Shown here: in pieces, positions 1 to 10,925 of the stretch
Position numbering within the stretch: position 1 is the stretch's first letter
Layout of the letters: each line of letters opens with the position of its first letter
Source of the DNA: Symbiodinium natans
Lineage: Eukaryota; Sar; Dinophyceae; Suessiales; Symbiodiniaceae
Length of the DNA: 64,000 nucleotides
Direction of reading: 5' to 3'
NCBI GenBank assembly: GCA_905221605.1
Contig: CAJNDS010002193.1
Coordinates: forward strand, 359,001-423,000
Notes under the pieces: generated by a model
Database searches by the model: none
Seen by the model: the letters and a program-made list of their open reading frames with translations, nothing else
What the model was told of the DNA's origin: nothing
Translations under genes and position numbers: made by a program

Positions 1-582
1 CGCTTTCAGGTGGGTTTTCTTGGACTTGGGGTTTCTGGGGTCTCGAAGGAGCTTTGGTCGCTTGAGGGGTTGAAGTGTTGGGCTTAAAGGGGCTTACAGG
101 GGTATATGGAGGTTAGAGCCCTAAACCCTAAACCCTACAGCTGTTAGGGTTGCTGGCGGGGTCCTCGATGACGCCACGTGCCAGACGCTTTCAGAATGGG
201 AGCTCAGCTAGCACAGTGATTGCAGGTGGTGCCATCCTTGGGGTTGGCCGGTTTAGGGTTCAGGGTTCCGGGTTTAGGGTTTAGGGCTAGGGTTTAGGGT
301 TCATAGACCTTTATAGCAATTGTAGTAGCACAGTGTATATGACCACAATTTTAGGGTTCATTTGGTCCCCAGGGACATGCACCAGCCACCGAAGGAGCGC
401 GCTAGACCCTCAACCCTCAACCCTAAACCCTAGACCAACTTGTACAGTATCCATTATAGGCCCCACAAAAGTGAGTCTAGGGATGGACATGCTACTCCGC
501 ATACTGGTCCCCAAGTGGGATCCCCAGTTTAAGGTATGTGAGCCATAAAAGGCACATGGCTGTGCGCTGTGCTATCTCACCC

Positions 583-766
<184 letters not shown>

Positions 767-1038
767 AAGCGTATCCCCATGGTGTACAGCCAAAATCTCT
801 GAGACTCTTAACCGTAAGCCCGAAACCGTAAACCCGAAAACCCAAACCCAACCTTAAAGCCAAACCCCAAACCCTAAACCCTAGATAGCCAACCCACACC
901 GGGGGAGGGCGGGGAGCCCTTCCTTGACCGAAGACCCTAAACCACAGACCCTAAAACCTTAAAACCCTAGACACCCTAATATCTTGAAACCCTAAACCCT
1001 AAACCTTAAAACCTCAAAACCCTAAAACCAACCCACAG

Positions 1039-1107
1039 CCACACCGCATAAAGCTCCAGGACTTCCTCAAGCTCATGCGCCTGGTTCTCGATTTCCAGGA
1101 GCGCATG
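1039..1107 (+). CDS. EF-hand protein, exon 1 (5' part not seen)
   Basis: After a cacag acceptor the segment reads in phase 0 with core LQDFLKLMRLVLDF, the hydrophobic helix pattern of alveolate EF-hand (calcium-binding) proteins in which a ...DFLxLMR... helix is followed by a spacer and a second helix pair. The exon may end at 1098 with a GA donor (AG|GA) or near 1111 with GT. CCCTAAA units precede it and TTTGGGG units follow. The first coding exon was not found upstream. The opposite strand also reads as a helix, but the + reading joins the exons at 2476-7192. Confidence 0.6.
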
Positions 1108-1174
1108 GGGGGTTTGGGGTTTGGGGTTTGGGGTTTGGGGTTTGGGGTTTGGGGGCTGGAGACGTGACGCGGAG

Positions 1175-1334
1175 GGCCTTGAAAGATGTTGAACGCCCCG
1201 TTGACATCCTGTGCTCCGGCCCGCCATGCCCGCATTGGGCTGGCCAAGGGGTCAGGCAGAGCACTCAGGACAAGTGGTTCTGGGCGTTTGTCGCTGTGGT
1301 GAAGATGGCGATCATGCTCATCCACGTGGGCGAG
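1175..1334 (+). CDS. Cytosine-5 DNA methyltransferase fragment, motif IV exon
   Basis: The frame contains VDILCSGPPCPHWAGQG. GPPC with its catalytic cysteine (codon 1227-1229) is motif IV of C5-DNA methyltransferases, which attack C6 of cytosine. The downstream FWAFVAVVKMAIMLI fits the helix before motif VI. Phase is open from 1128 to 1361. No motif I (FxGxG) or motifs IX-X were found nearby, so this is either a fragment or a gene whose other exons are far away. It lies inside the first intron of the EF-hand gene on the same strand. In dinoflagellates C5 methyltransferases are known as retrotransposon passengers, which could explain the placement (inference). Confidence 0.62.
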
Positions 1335-1381
1335 CGGAGCAATCATACCCTAAGGCCCTAAACCCTAAATCCTAAACCCAG

Positions 1382-1412
1382 AATGTGGTTGGGATTGGCG
1401 TGACCTATGGGG
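1382..1412 (+). CDS. Methyltransferase fragment, possible motif VI exon
   Basis: A CCCTAAA-containing gap of 47 bases ending in cccag separates this from the motif IV exon. The segment starts NVVGIG; joined to the glutamate codon at 1332-1334 it would give ENV, motif VI of C5 methyltransferases. The implied donor (GAG|CGG) is not GT, GC or GA, so the exact junction is doubtful. The right end is not defined. Confidence 0.4.
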
Positions 1413-2475
1413 GTCTAAGGACGTCGGGTCGAAGCTTGTGGGTTGTCGGGTCCTACTACAGGAGCCCAAAGGTTTGTTAAGGTTTAGGGTTTAGGGTTTA
1501 GGGTGTAGGGTTTAGGGTTTAGGGCTTAGGGCTTAGGGTTTGCTTGCGCGCCCTGATGCGAACTTAATTACACAAAAAATACCCGTTCTGATTAGACGGC
1601 TCCCTTGTATCGGTTAGTTCTTGCGGGGCCGGTTCTGGTTCACATGCGGGTTTGCAGACGAATCCCTGCACTCCACCCCTTGGCAGACTAGAACCCTAAA
1701 CCCTATAAACCCTAAACCCGAAACCCTAAACCCTAAACCCTAAACCCTAAACCCTATAAACCCTAAACCCGAAACCCTAAACCCTAAAGAAGCACTAGTG
1801 AGGTAAGGATGGACAGGTTGTGCCGTGCTCTGAATCATGGAAGCTTGTCCAGGGAACCATGCAGCATGAGTGTTGGTCGCACCTAGGGGCGTGATTGCCA
1901 ACCAACCCTAGTCAACTTCTAAAGCCTAACCCTAAACCCTAAACACTAAACCACTGAATCCTGAACCTACGTATCAGGATCTGAGGGTGCATTCGAAGTC
2001 TCTCAGCCAAGAATCAGATTGTCAATGTCCCTGAACCCCTAACGAATTTTAGGTTTAGGGTTTAGGGTTTAGGGTTAAGTGTTTAGGGTTTAACCCTAAC
2101 CTGCTCCTTAATACCTCGACCGCTAAGCTGTTCAACCCCCCCCCCCCCCCCCCCCACGCACTTCGTGCGGAGCCTGAAGATTCTAACCTTGGCCTCAAGT
2201 ACTCGAGTCTACTTCCCCCACCCTGGGGCTAACCCTAAACCCTAAACCCTAAACCCTAAACCCTTTTTTTTCCCTAAACCCTAAATATGGGTTTGGGACA
2301 GCTTGGGCTTTAGGGTTTAGAGTTTAGGGCCCTTAGAACCCGAAACCCTAAAATTCTACACCCCGAACCCTCTACGGGCAGCTTAGGGCTTCGGGTTTAG
2401 GAGCTAGGGCAGTCTAGGGTTTAGGGTTTAGGGTTTATGGTTTAGGGTTTAGGGCTCTCTTTTTGGCGGGGGAAG

Positions 2476-2521
2476 GACAAGGAGCGCGCGCAGAAGGAGC
2501 TGGCGGCCATCCGTACTTCAG
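2476..2521 (+). CDS. EF-hand protein, exon 2
   Basis: Reads DKERAQKELAAIRTS plus one base. An AG precedes it and a GC donor follows (g|gccgcc). The leftover G joins the GC that opens the exon at 4061 to make a glycine codon, giving ...IRTSGFTQGEVQDF. That matches the order of alveolate EF-hand proteins, a charged linker followed by GFTxxEVxDF. The exon is only 46 nt. TTTAGGG arrays lie on both sides, so this intron is about 1.5 kb and mostly telomeric. Confidence 0.65.
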
Positions 2522-2539
2522 GCCGCCAGAAAATCTGGG

Positions 2540-3335
2540 TCAAGGGTTTAGGGTTGATAGGGTTTAAGGGTTTTGGGTTCAGGGTTTTACGGTTTAGGGT
2601 TTAGGGGTGTAGGGGTTGAGGGGTTTATGGGTTTATGAGTGTATGGGTTTAGAGTTTAGGGTTCAGGGTTTTAGGGTTTGGGGTTTAGGGGTTTAGGGGT
2701 CTATGGGTTTATGGGTTTATGGGTTTAGAGCTTAGGGTTCAGGATTTTAGGGTTTCAGGGTTTGGGGTTTAGGGTTTTATGGGTTTATGGTTTTATGGGT
2801 TTAGGGGTTTAGGGTTCAGGGTTTTAGGGTTTTAGGGTTTTAGGGTTTCAGGGTTTTTGGGTTTTTGGGTTTTTGGGTTTTTGGGTTTTTGGGTTTTAGG
2901 ATTTTAGGGTTTTAGGGTTTTAGGGTTTTAGGGTTTTAGGGTTTTAGGGTTTTAGGGTTTACGTAGCCCTTAGGGGTTTATGGGTCTAGGGGTTTAGGGG
3001 TTTAGGGTTTCAGGGTTCAGGATTTAGGGGTTCATGGGTTTAGGGTTTTGGGATTAGGTTCAGGGAAAAGGGGTTGCGGTGTTCAGTGCTTACGGGTTTC
3101 GAATTCAGTGTTTAGGGTTTTTTTGGTTTAGTAGTTTAGGGTTTGGGGTTTAGGGTTCAGGGTTCAGGGTTTATGGGGGTTACGGTCTTGGGTGTTAAGG
3201 GTTTAGGGGCTTAGGCGGCTTAGGGTTTATGGGGCTTCTGGGGTTTGTCTGGGATGTTAAGGGTTTCGAGGCTTAGGGTTTATGGGTAGAGGGGTTCATG
3301 AGGGTTTTGGAGTTTAGGTTGATGAGGTTTTCGGG
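2540..3335. repeat. Degenerate G-strand telomeric block
   Basis: Roughly 800 bp of TTTAGGG, TTTTAGGG, TTTTTGGG, TTCAGGG and TTTATGGG units, forming most of the intron between EF-hand exons 2 and 3. Variant units cluster locally (for example TTTTTGGG near 2850-2890), which suggests local tandem amplification. No exon seen. Confidence 0.9.
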
Positions 3336-3524
3336 TTTACAGGTTGAATCCGCCAGAAGTGGGTACCTGGCTAATTTGGATTCTGCCTAAACCCTAAGTC
3401 CCTAAGGCCAAAGATTCCGCAATTGCGCGACAAGTGGACCCTCCGATTTCCTGAAAGCCCTCAGCCCCATCTCTCCATATCTCTTTCTCCCGGTTTAGGG
3501 TTTAGGGTTTACCTTGATGACCGA

Positions 3525-3640
3525 CCCCTACTTGGGACTTTTTTTGCCTACAGTTTAGCAGTAACTGCCACTCAATTTCGTAGGTATAACCCTTAAATAT
3601 TAAAACTGTAGGTAAACAGGGTCCCAGGGAAACCTTAATT
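3525..3640. mobile_element. Inverted-repeat element, CTACTTGGGAC family
   Basis: Starts cctacttgggacttt, ends near gtaggtaaacagggtccca, with complementary ends and a tttgcctacag inner arm. Related copies lie at 27410-27490 and, in part, at 5215-5240 and 63230-63260. It encodes nothing and sits within the EF-hand gene intron. Confidence 0.55.
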
Positions 3641-3675
3641 CCCGAGTCCCAAACGCCTTCACACAAGTAAGCTGG

Positions 3676-4051
3676 GCTGACCCTAAGCTCCAAACCCCCA
3701 GTCCCCAACCCTAAGCCCCAAACCCTAGATCCCCAATAGCAGAATTGACCAACCCTAAACCCTAAACCCTAAACCCCAAACCCTAAACCCTCAGCCCTAA
3801 ACGCTAAACCCTAAACCCTAAACCCTAAACCCTAAACCCTAAACCCTAAACCCTAAACCCTAAACCCTAAACCCTAAACCCTAAACCCTAAAAACCCTAA
3901 ACCCTAAACCCTAAACCCTAAACCCTAAACCCTAAACCCTAAACCCTAAACCCTAAACCCTAAACCCTAAACCCTAAACCCTAAACCCTATCCCTAAACC
4001 CTAAACCCTAAACCCTCAACCCTCAACCCTAAACCCTAAACCCTAAACCCT
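3676..4051. repeat. Long CCCTAAA array
   Basis: About 370 bp of nearly perfect CCCTAAA units, the longest clean array in the window. It ends nine bases before the acceptor of EF-hand exon 3, so the 3' end of that intron is telomeric DNA followed by gttcccag. Confidence 0.97.
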
Positions 4052-4060
4052 CGTTCCCAG

Positions 4061-4147
4061 GCTTCACCCAGGGTGAGGTCCAGGACTTCCGCGAGCTCTT
4101 CCTGCAAGCCGACGAGGGCTCTGGGGCCGCCCGGGATGCAGCTCAGG
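4061..4147 (+). CDS. EF-hand protein, exon 3
   Basis: Acceptor cccag, then GFTQGEVQDFRELFLQAD (the first glycine is split with exon 2). GFTxxEVxDFRELFL is the incoming helix of an EF-hand pair; AD-EGSG follows as a degenerate calcium loop lacking the canonical DxDxDG spacing, so calcium binding by this hand is uncertain. The 3' boundary is unresolved: several GC, GA or GT donors are possible between 4120 and 4148. Confidence 0.7.
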
Positions 4148-4882
4148 GTTTTCAGGGGGGTTAGTTGTTTTTTTTTTGTTTGTTTTGTTCGCTTCTTTTT
4201 GTTAAGGGTTTTTGTTGCGGTTTTTCGTGGATTGTCAGGGTTTTTGTTGGAGCTTCTTCGCGGTTCTTCGGAGTTGTTGGGTCTTTGTGAGGTGTGTTAG
4301 GGCTTTTCGGGCTTGGAGGACTCTAGGTTCAGGATTTGAGTCCTTCACTTTCAAGACCTCTTTGGCTTGAGATCGCCATAAGCCAAGAAGCGCCGGTAAG
4401 AGTGTCAGGAACCAATTATGAACCCTAGATAATTGGGTTTATCGCTCACATGCCTCAATAGGAATTATGGTAGTATCCATCATGTTAGGGTTTATATTTT
4501 GTCCCCCCAGCCATGAACTCCTCGAGTTTGGGGATGTTCCCCCGCCACCCGGGAATTGATGTTATCAACTCATAACAGTGCTACCCATTTAGGGTTTAGG
4601 GTTTTTGGGGCTTTAGGGTTTAGGGTTCAAAATGAGGTTCGGGCTCCGCAGTAGGCCCGAATGCCTAAATCCCTGCAGTGCCTATTCTGAGCTTCGCCCT
4701 CTAAGTCCTACGCCCTGATCCTCGACTCCTCGCCCTAAGTCCTTCACTCCGGAGGAGAGCCAGGATTTAGGGGTTTAGGATTTAGGAGTTTAGGGTTTAG
4801 GTTTAGGGTTTAGGGTTTGGGGTTTGGGGTTTAGGGTTTAGGGTTTAGGGTTTAGGGCTAGGGTTTAGGGCATAGGGCCCAG

Positions 4883-4960
4883 AAGACGCTGGGTCAGGTC
4901 CTTTGTTTTGAAGCTGTCCGCACCATGATCCACTCGCGACTGGGCCTGATTCGGCAGCGA
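4883..4960 (+). CDS. Possible further EF-hand exon
   Basis: After gcccag the + frame reads QVLCFEAVRTMIHS, which resembles the outgoing helix of an EF hand (FxxVRxMIxS) and falls between exons 3 and 5402 in the right order. Neither boundary gives a clean phase match with its neighbours, so it may be chance. Confidence 0.35.
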
Positions 4961-5401
4961 GGGCGTGGGGTTGGAAGCTCTGAACCCCAAAACCCAAGCC
5001 AAATCCTACACCCCAAACCCTAAACCCCAAACCCTAAACCCCAAACCCTAAACCCTAAACCCTAAACCCCAAACCCTAAACCCCAAACCCTAAACCCTAA
5101 ACCCTAACCCTAATCCCTGAAACATCAGCAACGGCGTACTTCTTTGATCCTTGGGCTTGGATATCCCCTTAGAGGGTACTTCAGGGCGGTAGGGGCACTT
5201 TAGGGTTTGCGAACCCTACCTGGGACTCTCTTTGCCTACAGGTGAGTTCCCCTCTCCCCCCTAAACCCTAAAACCCTAAGCCCCAAACCCCAAACCCTAA
5301 ACCCCAAACCCCAAACCCCAAACCCTAAACCCTAAACCCTAAACCCTAAACCCTAAACCCTAAACCCTAAACCCTAAACCCCAACCCCCCGGCCCCCAAA
5401 G

Positions 5402-5469
5402 ATGAGGATCACGCCCTTGGGCGACAACCTGGTACATCAGCTCCAGGGCATCTTCTCCTTCGTGACCAG
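5402..5469 (+). CDS. EF-hand protein, exon 4
   Basis: Acceptor ccaaag, then MRITPLGDNLVHQLQ and GIFSFVT. PLGDNLVxQL followed by IFxFV is the helix-turn-helix opening of a second EF-hand unit in this protein type. The exon ends at AG|GC (GC donor at 5470) in phase 2. The AG plus the first G of the next exon restores an arginine codon, so the join to 6261 is exact. Confidence 0.72.
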
Positions 5470-5961
5470 GCGCGTGCTACTTTAACCAATAGGGCAATAG
5501 GGTTTAGGGTTTAGGGTTTAGGGTTTAGGGTTAGGGTTTAGGGTTTAGGAAAACTGTACATATAACCCACTTAGAAGCCCCTTAAGTGCCCTAATATGGT
5601 TCAAAGTACATTCAACAGTACAGTTATAACTGGCTAGTAAGTACCATGAACCTCCAAGTAGAGGCTTTAGAGGCTTCAGGGGCTCAGGGGTTCTGTCGGG
5701 TTCGATGCTTTAGGGCTTCAGGGGCTGGCTTGGGACCTTTGGGGTTTATGCTTTAGGTCTTTTTGGTTAATGCTTTAGGGCTGTAAGGGTTGGCTTGGGG
5801 TCCTTGGCTTGGGGCCTCTAGGGATTCATAGGTTTAGGGGTTAGGGTTTAGGGTTTAGGGTTTAGGGATGCTTTACGGCTTTCATGGGTTTGGGGCAAGA
5901 TATGCAGGGCCAGAGAACGTGGATGAGCCATGCCCAAGCCCAGCTGGTTTTTGGATCTATA

Positions 5962-6002
<41 letters not shown>

Positions 6003-6260
6003 TATGCATATAGTATATATACATATATATATACACATATACTATGACAGGCCCCAAGGATCGTATATGGTGTAATCCGGAAAACGGAGAATCAAATGAG
6101 GGCTGAGGGTTTCAAGGTTCGGGGAGCGACAATCTTTCCCTAAACCGCAAACCCCAAACCCCAAACCCTAAACCCTAAACCCTAAACCCTAAACCCTAGC
6201 CCTAAACCCTAAACCCTAAACCCAATATCAGGCCCAAGACTCTCTTAATCCCGCTCGCAG

Positions 6261-6311
6261 GAAGAAGGTGCAGAACGGGCTGGGCAGGTCTGAGGAGGCA
6301 GACTTCGCTGA
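6261..6311 (+). CDS. EF-hand protein, exon 5
   Basis: Acceptor cgcag, then KKVQNGLGRSEEADFA. The exon ends GA with a GC donor at 6312. GA plus the G opening the exon at 7129 gives GAG, so the reading continues EADFAEFLLLMKQ, which is the conserved loop-to-helix stretch (DFxEFLLLMxxL) of the family. This phase match depends on the non-GT donor and is the best single argument that the chain is real. Confidence 0.72.
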
Positions 6312-6433
6312 GCTTCTCGGATTTCAGGGCTTAGCTAGGGTTGTGTCCGGGTTTGGGGTTTAGGGTTTAGGGTTTAGGGTTAGGGTTTAGGGTTTAGGGT
6401 TTGGGGTTTGGAGTTTAGGGTTCAGGGTTTAGG

Positions 6434-6538
6434 GTGGGGATGTTTTCCCTTCATACCAACAGTCCGCAATTGGTATCAACAATAGGGGGTACTAGAATCC
6501 CCATTAAGGACTGTTAGTGTAAGGTCGAACATCCCAAG
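6434..6538. mobile_element. Inverted-repeat element, GGGATGTTCCCC family
   Basis: Ends ggggatgttttccctt and gtaaggtcgaacatccca are complementary. The inner arms accaacagtccgcaattgg and ttaaggactgttagt also pair. Other copies: 18962-19067, 28698-28785 and 48550-48657. It lies in the last intron of the EF-hand gene. Confidence 0.6.
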
Positions 6539-7128
6539 GCTTGGGGGTTAGATGTTTTTAGGGCTTAGGGAGGTTTGGGGCTTCGAGGTTTTGCTTCAGG
6601 GTGTAGAGGTTTCAGGGCTTGGGGTCTAGGGTTTGGAGGCTTTGGGGCCTTAAGAACCCTCCCGCAAACACGAACCCCTAAACCCTAAACCTTAAACCCT
6701 AATCCCAAAACCCAAATTTCGGGCGTGCTGGGGTGCAGTAGCCGGGTCTGGTAGGCATGTGGAGCTTTGAGGCGAGAGACTACTAAATCCCCATGGTGCC
6801 CCCGAGCCTGTGAACCTTCATGGGGTTTAGGGTTTAGGGTTTAGGGTTTAAGGTTTAGGGCTCCCCGCGTTTTCCGGGCCCTGTAGACCTCGGGTCTGGG
6901 TATTGGACGAAGCTCCTCGGTGTTTGGGGATTAGGGTTTCGGGTTTAGTATAGGGGCCGGAATAGCTACTAATGGTGTTCCGTCATGCTGCCTATACGAT
7001 TATGCGCTTATGCGCTTATAGCCCCCAAGGCCTTCGTCTAGCTAAGGGCCCCTACGTTAGGGTTCGGGCGTAGGAAAAGAGATTGGCCTTGATTCCCAGG
7101 TTCAACCTAGTTCAGGGGGCCTGCCCAG

Positions 7129-7192
7129 GTTCCTCTTGCTCATGAAGCAGCTGCTGGACATAAACTTTGCGAAGCTGAAGGACAAGACTTAG
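7129..7192 (+). CDS. EF-hand protein, last exon
   Basis: Acceptor gcccag, then FLLLMKQLLDINFAKLKD and a TAG stop at 7190-7192. This is the closing helix and tail of the EF-hand protein. Together with exons at 1039, 2476, 4061, 5402 and 6261 it spans more than 6 kb for about 120 codons. The product is probably a soluble calcium sensor. A non-calcium-binding relative is possible, since no canonical loop was seen. Confidence 0.72.
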
Positions 7193-8582
7193 TGATTTAA
7201 GTTAGTTTAAGGCAAGTCCTGCCCGGCAGATTCCAAAAGTGCCGAGCCCGGCTTGCCTTGAACTAGGCCCCGAAAAATGTGAGCTTCGAGTGAAGGGCTG
7301 GACAGGAGTCGGGTTACAGCAGCTAGGATTTGGAGTTTAGGGTTTAGGCCCTGTGAGCCGGGTGACAGCAGCTAGAATTCGGAGTTTAGGGTTCTAGGCC
7401 CTGGTTGGAGCAGCTCACCTTGCCATACCCAGTCGAATGGCTGCCTAGCTTTCATGTACAGTCGCTGCAGTCGCGAATAACAGCCGAAGGACAAGCGCAC
7501 GCGCATTTCCCGTGCTGTGCTCACCTTAAATGTCGGTGCTTTACGTCGCCGCAAGCGCCAACCTAAGTCAGAGAGGCAGAAGACAAACACGCAGGGAACC
7601 ACAGCATTGTTCCGCAAGCTTTCTGAACCAAGGCAAGCCTGAATTTGGGGGTTTCCGACATTTTTGGGGCCTTACTATCAGGGGATCCTACTTGGGGGCA
7701 CCCTATGTTCCTAAACTCAAATTTCTGTCATGGCTGCTAAGAACCATAAAGTTCTCCCTGCAGAGTCGACCATCCGTCATCAAGAGAAATACTATCATCA
7801 GGCTTCTAAGGGGAGGGTAGTGCGCCGTTGCCCTAAACACCCAACCCTAAGAACTGCAGCCAGAACCGAAACTTAACAGTGAGGCCCCACATCTTTTTTG
7901 CGTTAAGCCCACGGCCTCTTAATCGTTTAGGGCGAAAGCCCATGTCACCATGGGGAGGGGGAGGGCTTAGCAGGTGGCGTGTGGGGTTGAAGGTGGCGAG
8001 CAAGGTGTACCTGCGTGAAGCCACTTTCTGATGGGGTTGCGCTAACAAGGGGGGGCAAGGATGCGAAGGGTACGTAGCCCCCTCCCTTGATCATTTTGGG
8101 TTTAGGGTTTAGGGTTTGGGGTTATCAAAGCCCGCCATGTTGCGTGGTTTTGAAGTTAGTTAATTCAGGCGCTTTGACACACACCCTTAAACCAGGCGAA
8201 GCGCGATGTTTCTCCATGCACGAGCCTGAGCAATCACCAATATTCTAAGGTTTTTGACCTTTATCATATTATGCACTACCCAGAATACCCCTTGTAGTGG
8301 AATAGGCCTGTTGGGTGTTGTCACGGTCCTGAATCTATGGCTACCTGAAAGTCTAGCACTCGACCCCCCCCCCCCCCCCCCCCCCCCCCGCCCCCCCACC
8401 CGCGCCACGACCCCCACCGCACCCCCCCCGCCCTAAACCCTAAACCCTAAACCCCAAACCCTAAACCCTAAACCCTAAAGCCGAAACCCCAAACCCTAAA
8501 CCCCAAACCCCTATCCAAGAACCCCTAAACCCCCCCCCCCCCCCCCACCCCCTGGAATAATCCAGAACCCAAAATCCCAAAT
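7193..8582. other. Segment without a convincing gene
   Basis: Holds few telomeric units and several medium reading frames on both strands (7372-7617 minus, 7530-7820 plus) that overlap and cannot be ranked. A short closing frame WRVGLKVASKVYLREATF with stop lies near 7975-8030 on +. A C tract occurs at 8366-8395. Confidence 0.5.
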
Positions 8583-8669
8583 CCTGAAGAGTTGTGGGAA
8601 ATGCATATTGCCGCTGGCGCCTGTCGTGGCTGCAAACCCGCTGGCTCCAAAAGCTTCGACATCTTTTGA
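8583..8669 (+). CDS. Exon-like segment with stop, unknown
   Basis: Open frame ELWEMHIAAGACRGCKP... ending at TGA 8667-8669, with a CxxC pair. TTTAGGG units follow. It has no recognisable family; chance openness over 28 codons cannot be excluded. Confidence 0.3.
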   Translation, partial: PEELWEMHIAAGACRGCKPAGSKSFDIF

Positions 8670-8821
8670 TTTCGGGTGGGGCTGAGGGTTTAGGGTTTAG
8701 GTTTTAGGGTTTAGGGTTTAGGGTTTAGGGTTCAGGCCCTAAACCCTAAACCCTAAACCCTAAACCTTTCGGGTTTGGGGTGGATACCTGCTGGGAGACC
8801 CTGAGACTAGGGCTGGGGCAG

Positions 8822-8902
8822 GACTGGCAGAACTGGTATGAAGTCGTTTCCCTATTGGAGACTTCGGGGTATCTGTGCGGCTGTATCCCTGCTGTTGCAT
8901 GA
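8822..8902 (+). CDS. Exon-like segment with stop, unknown
   Basis: After ggcag, phase 0 reading DWQNWYEVVSLLETSGY... to TGA at 8900-8902. Rich in aromatic residues with a CGC pair near the end. Could be a terminal exon of an unrecognised gene. CCCTAAA units precede it, right after a head-to-head telomeric junction. Confidence 0.35.
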   Translation, partial: DWQNWYEVVSLLETSGYLCGCIPAVA

Positions 8903-10366
8903 AAGATCCACGTAATCAGCCGAGGCTTCACGTATGTGCTCGGGGCCAAAGTAGCTTCTTAACCGTAAGCCCCTGTGGGTTGGGATCTAATTACAGCGCA
9001 CCCATCAACCCGTAACCCCAAAATCCACGCCCCTAAACATCCCCAAAGCGGTAGAAACTAAGAAAGCCCCTGGCTCTCTTACCGTGCAAGCCACCAGGTT
9101 TAGGGTTTAGGGTTCAGGGTTTAGGGTTTAGGGTTTAGGGTTTAGGGTTCAGGGTTTAGGGTTTAGGGTTTAGGGTTAGCTGCGCTTACACCCATTTTGT
9201 TGCCTGAGAAGCCGCTATGCTTTTGTGTGCTCCAAACCCTGAACCTAAAGCCCTTTAGCCCGCAAACCCTCAACCCCCAACAACTTCCAAGTGCCCCCAA
9301 ACCCTTAGCCCTAAACCCCGAACACCCCATAACCCAACTCCGTAAAACCCTGAAAACCCTAAACTTCCTAAACCCCAACGTCCGAAACTCCAAGCCCTAA
9401 AGCCCTAACCTCTAAACCCTACATGATGCCAGTCAAGCCCCGATCAGCCATCCTTTAGGCCCATGTTATGGGGTGTACTTGAGGGTGGTCAGCTGGTCAT
9501 TTCTCTAAGAATGGTTTAGGGTTTGGGGTTTAGGGTTAGGTGTAGGGCCGCTCTTATTTGAGCTATCCCCAAACAGGGGCCCTAGTTTACAGAACCGACC
9601 ACCAGACTCCCCCTACATCCTAAGGCCGTGGTTCGTTTCAGGGTTTCAGGTTTCAGGTCTAGGGTTTAGGGTTTAGGTTTAGGGGGGCTTGCATTTGGCT
9701 TATAGAACTTAGGGGGTGGTCAACCCAGATTGGACCCAGGTCCCCACTTCCGAAGGCCGTGGTTCGTTTGGGGTTTACCAAGCTTCGGGCTTAGAACTTG
9801 GAGCCCTGAAACCCTAACAACCCCCAAAACCCTGAAAACCGCTAAAGCCCTAAAACCCAAAAAACCCTAAAAACCCTGCAACCCCCTAAAGCCCTAAAAC
9901 CCGAAGACCCCCAAAACCTCCAAAACCCCCAAACCCCTAAAGCCAGCCCTAAAACCCTAAGTTCACAAACCCTAAACCCCTAAAACCCTAAACCCTGAAA
10001 CCCTCTAAGAACCCTGGACCCTTAACCCTTTAAAACCCTATAAACCCTAAACCCTCAACCGTAAAACCCTGAGCCCTAAACCCTTAAACCCTATAACCCC
10101 TAAACCCTATAACCCCTAAACCCCAAAAACCCTAAAACTCTAAACCCTAAACCCTAAAGCCCTAGGACCCTTTAAGAACCCTGGACCCTTAACCCTTAGA
10201 CCCTATAAACCCTAAACCCTAAACCGTAAAACCCTGAACCCTAAACCCTTAAACCCTATAACCCCTAAACCCTGAACCCCAAACCCTAAAACTCTAAAAC
10301 CCTAAAACTCTAAACCCTAAAACTCTAAACCCTAAAACCCTAAGACCCTTTAAGAACCCTGGACCC
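8903..10366. repeat. Degenerate telomeric region with higher-order repeat
   Basis: Both strands of telomeric repeat, from about 9790 mainly CCCTAAA variants. Between about 10005 and 10360 a unit of roughly 165-180 bp containing aagaaccctggaccc recurs two to three times, so the degenerate array was itself duplicated. A short duplicated segment, aaggccgtggttcgttt, occurs at 9622 and 9758. No exon supported. Confidence 0.75.
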
Positions 10367-10465
10367 CGAGGCCTGTATGCCTGCGGCTCTCTGCTTTTGC
10401 TCACCCCAAGGGGTCCGAAGGCCGCGGCTAAGGCCGCGAATCCCCGCGAAATACAAAAACTTGAG
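10367..10465 (+). CDS. Exon-like segment, unknown
   Basis: Open frame of 33 codons, RGLYACGSLLLLTP then GPKAAAKAANPREIQKLE. Composition is protein-like (hydrophobic run, then basic and alanine-rich). Arrays flank it. No family recognised. Confidence 0.3.
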
Positions 10466-10674
10466 GGTTTAGGGGGTTTAGGGTTTAGGGTTTAAAGTTT
10501 AGGATTTAGGGTTTAGGGTTTAAGGTTTAGGGGCTGATACCTGGGACCCTATGTACGTACAGTTTTAGAAGGGCTCCTACTAAATAGGGCGGGACTTATA
10601 TACTTCTAAGCTGTAAATGGTCCCTAGAATCAGGTCTATTTAGGGGCTTGGGGTTCAACGTGTCAACGCCCTAA

Positions 10675-10925
10675 ACTCTAAACCCTAAACCCTAAACCCT
10701 AAACCCTAAACCCTAAACCCTAAACCCTAAACCCTAAACCCTAAACCCTAAACCCTTCACCTCTAGTTCCCGAACCAAAACGGGAACTCGAGCTGTGACT
10801 CGTCATGGTTGAAAGAGGCGCCGCGCTTTTCGCCCCGCGGCCTCCTCAAAAACACACCGGGTTTAGGGTTTAGGGTTTAGGGTTTAGGGTTTAGGGTTTA
10901 GGGTTTAGGGTTTAGGGTTTAGGGT
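10675..10925. repeat. Opposed telomeric arrays around a short unique segment
   Basis: CCCTAAA units at 10675-10755, unique sequence 10756-10859 with an ATG frame (MVERGAALFAPRPPQKH), then TTTAGGG units 10860-10925. This is the outward-facing arrangement that a miniature chromosome would show. The unique part cannot be assigned. Confidence 0.7.

Noticed and set aside
7372-7820. Overlapping minus and plus frames of 81 and 96 codons
   Set aside because: Both are open and neither has splice signals, repeats or a recognisable motif to choose between them.
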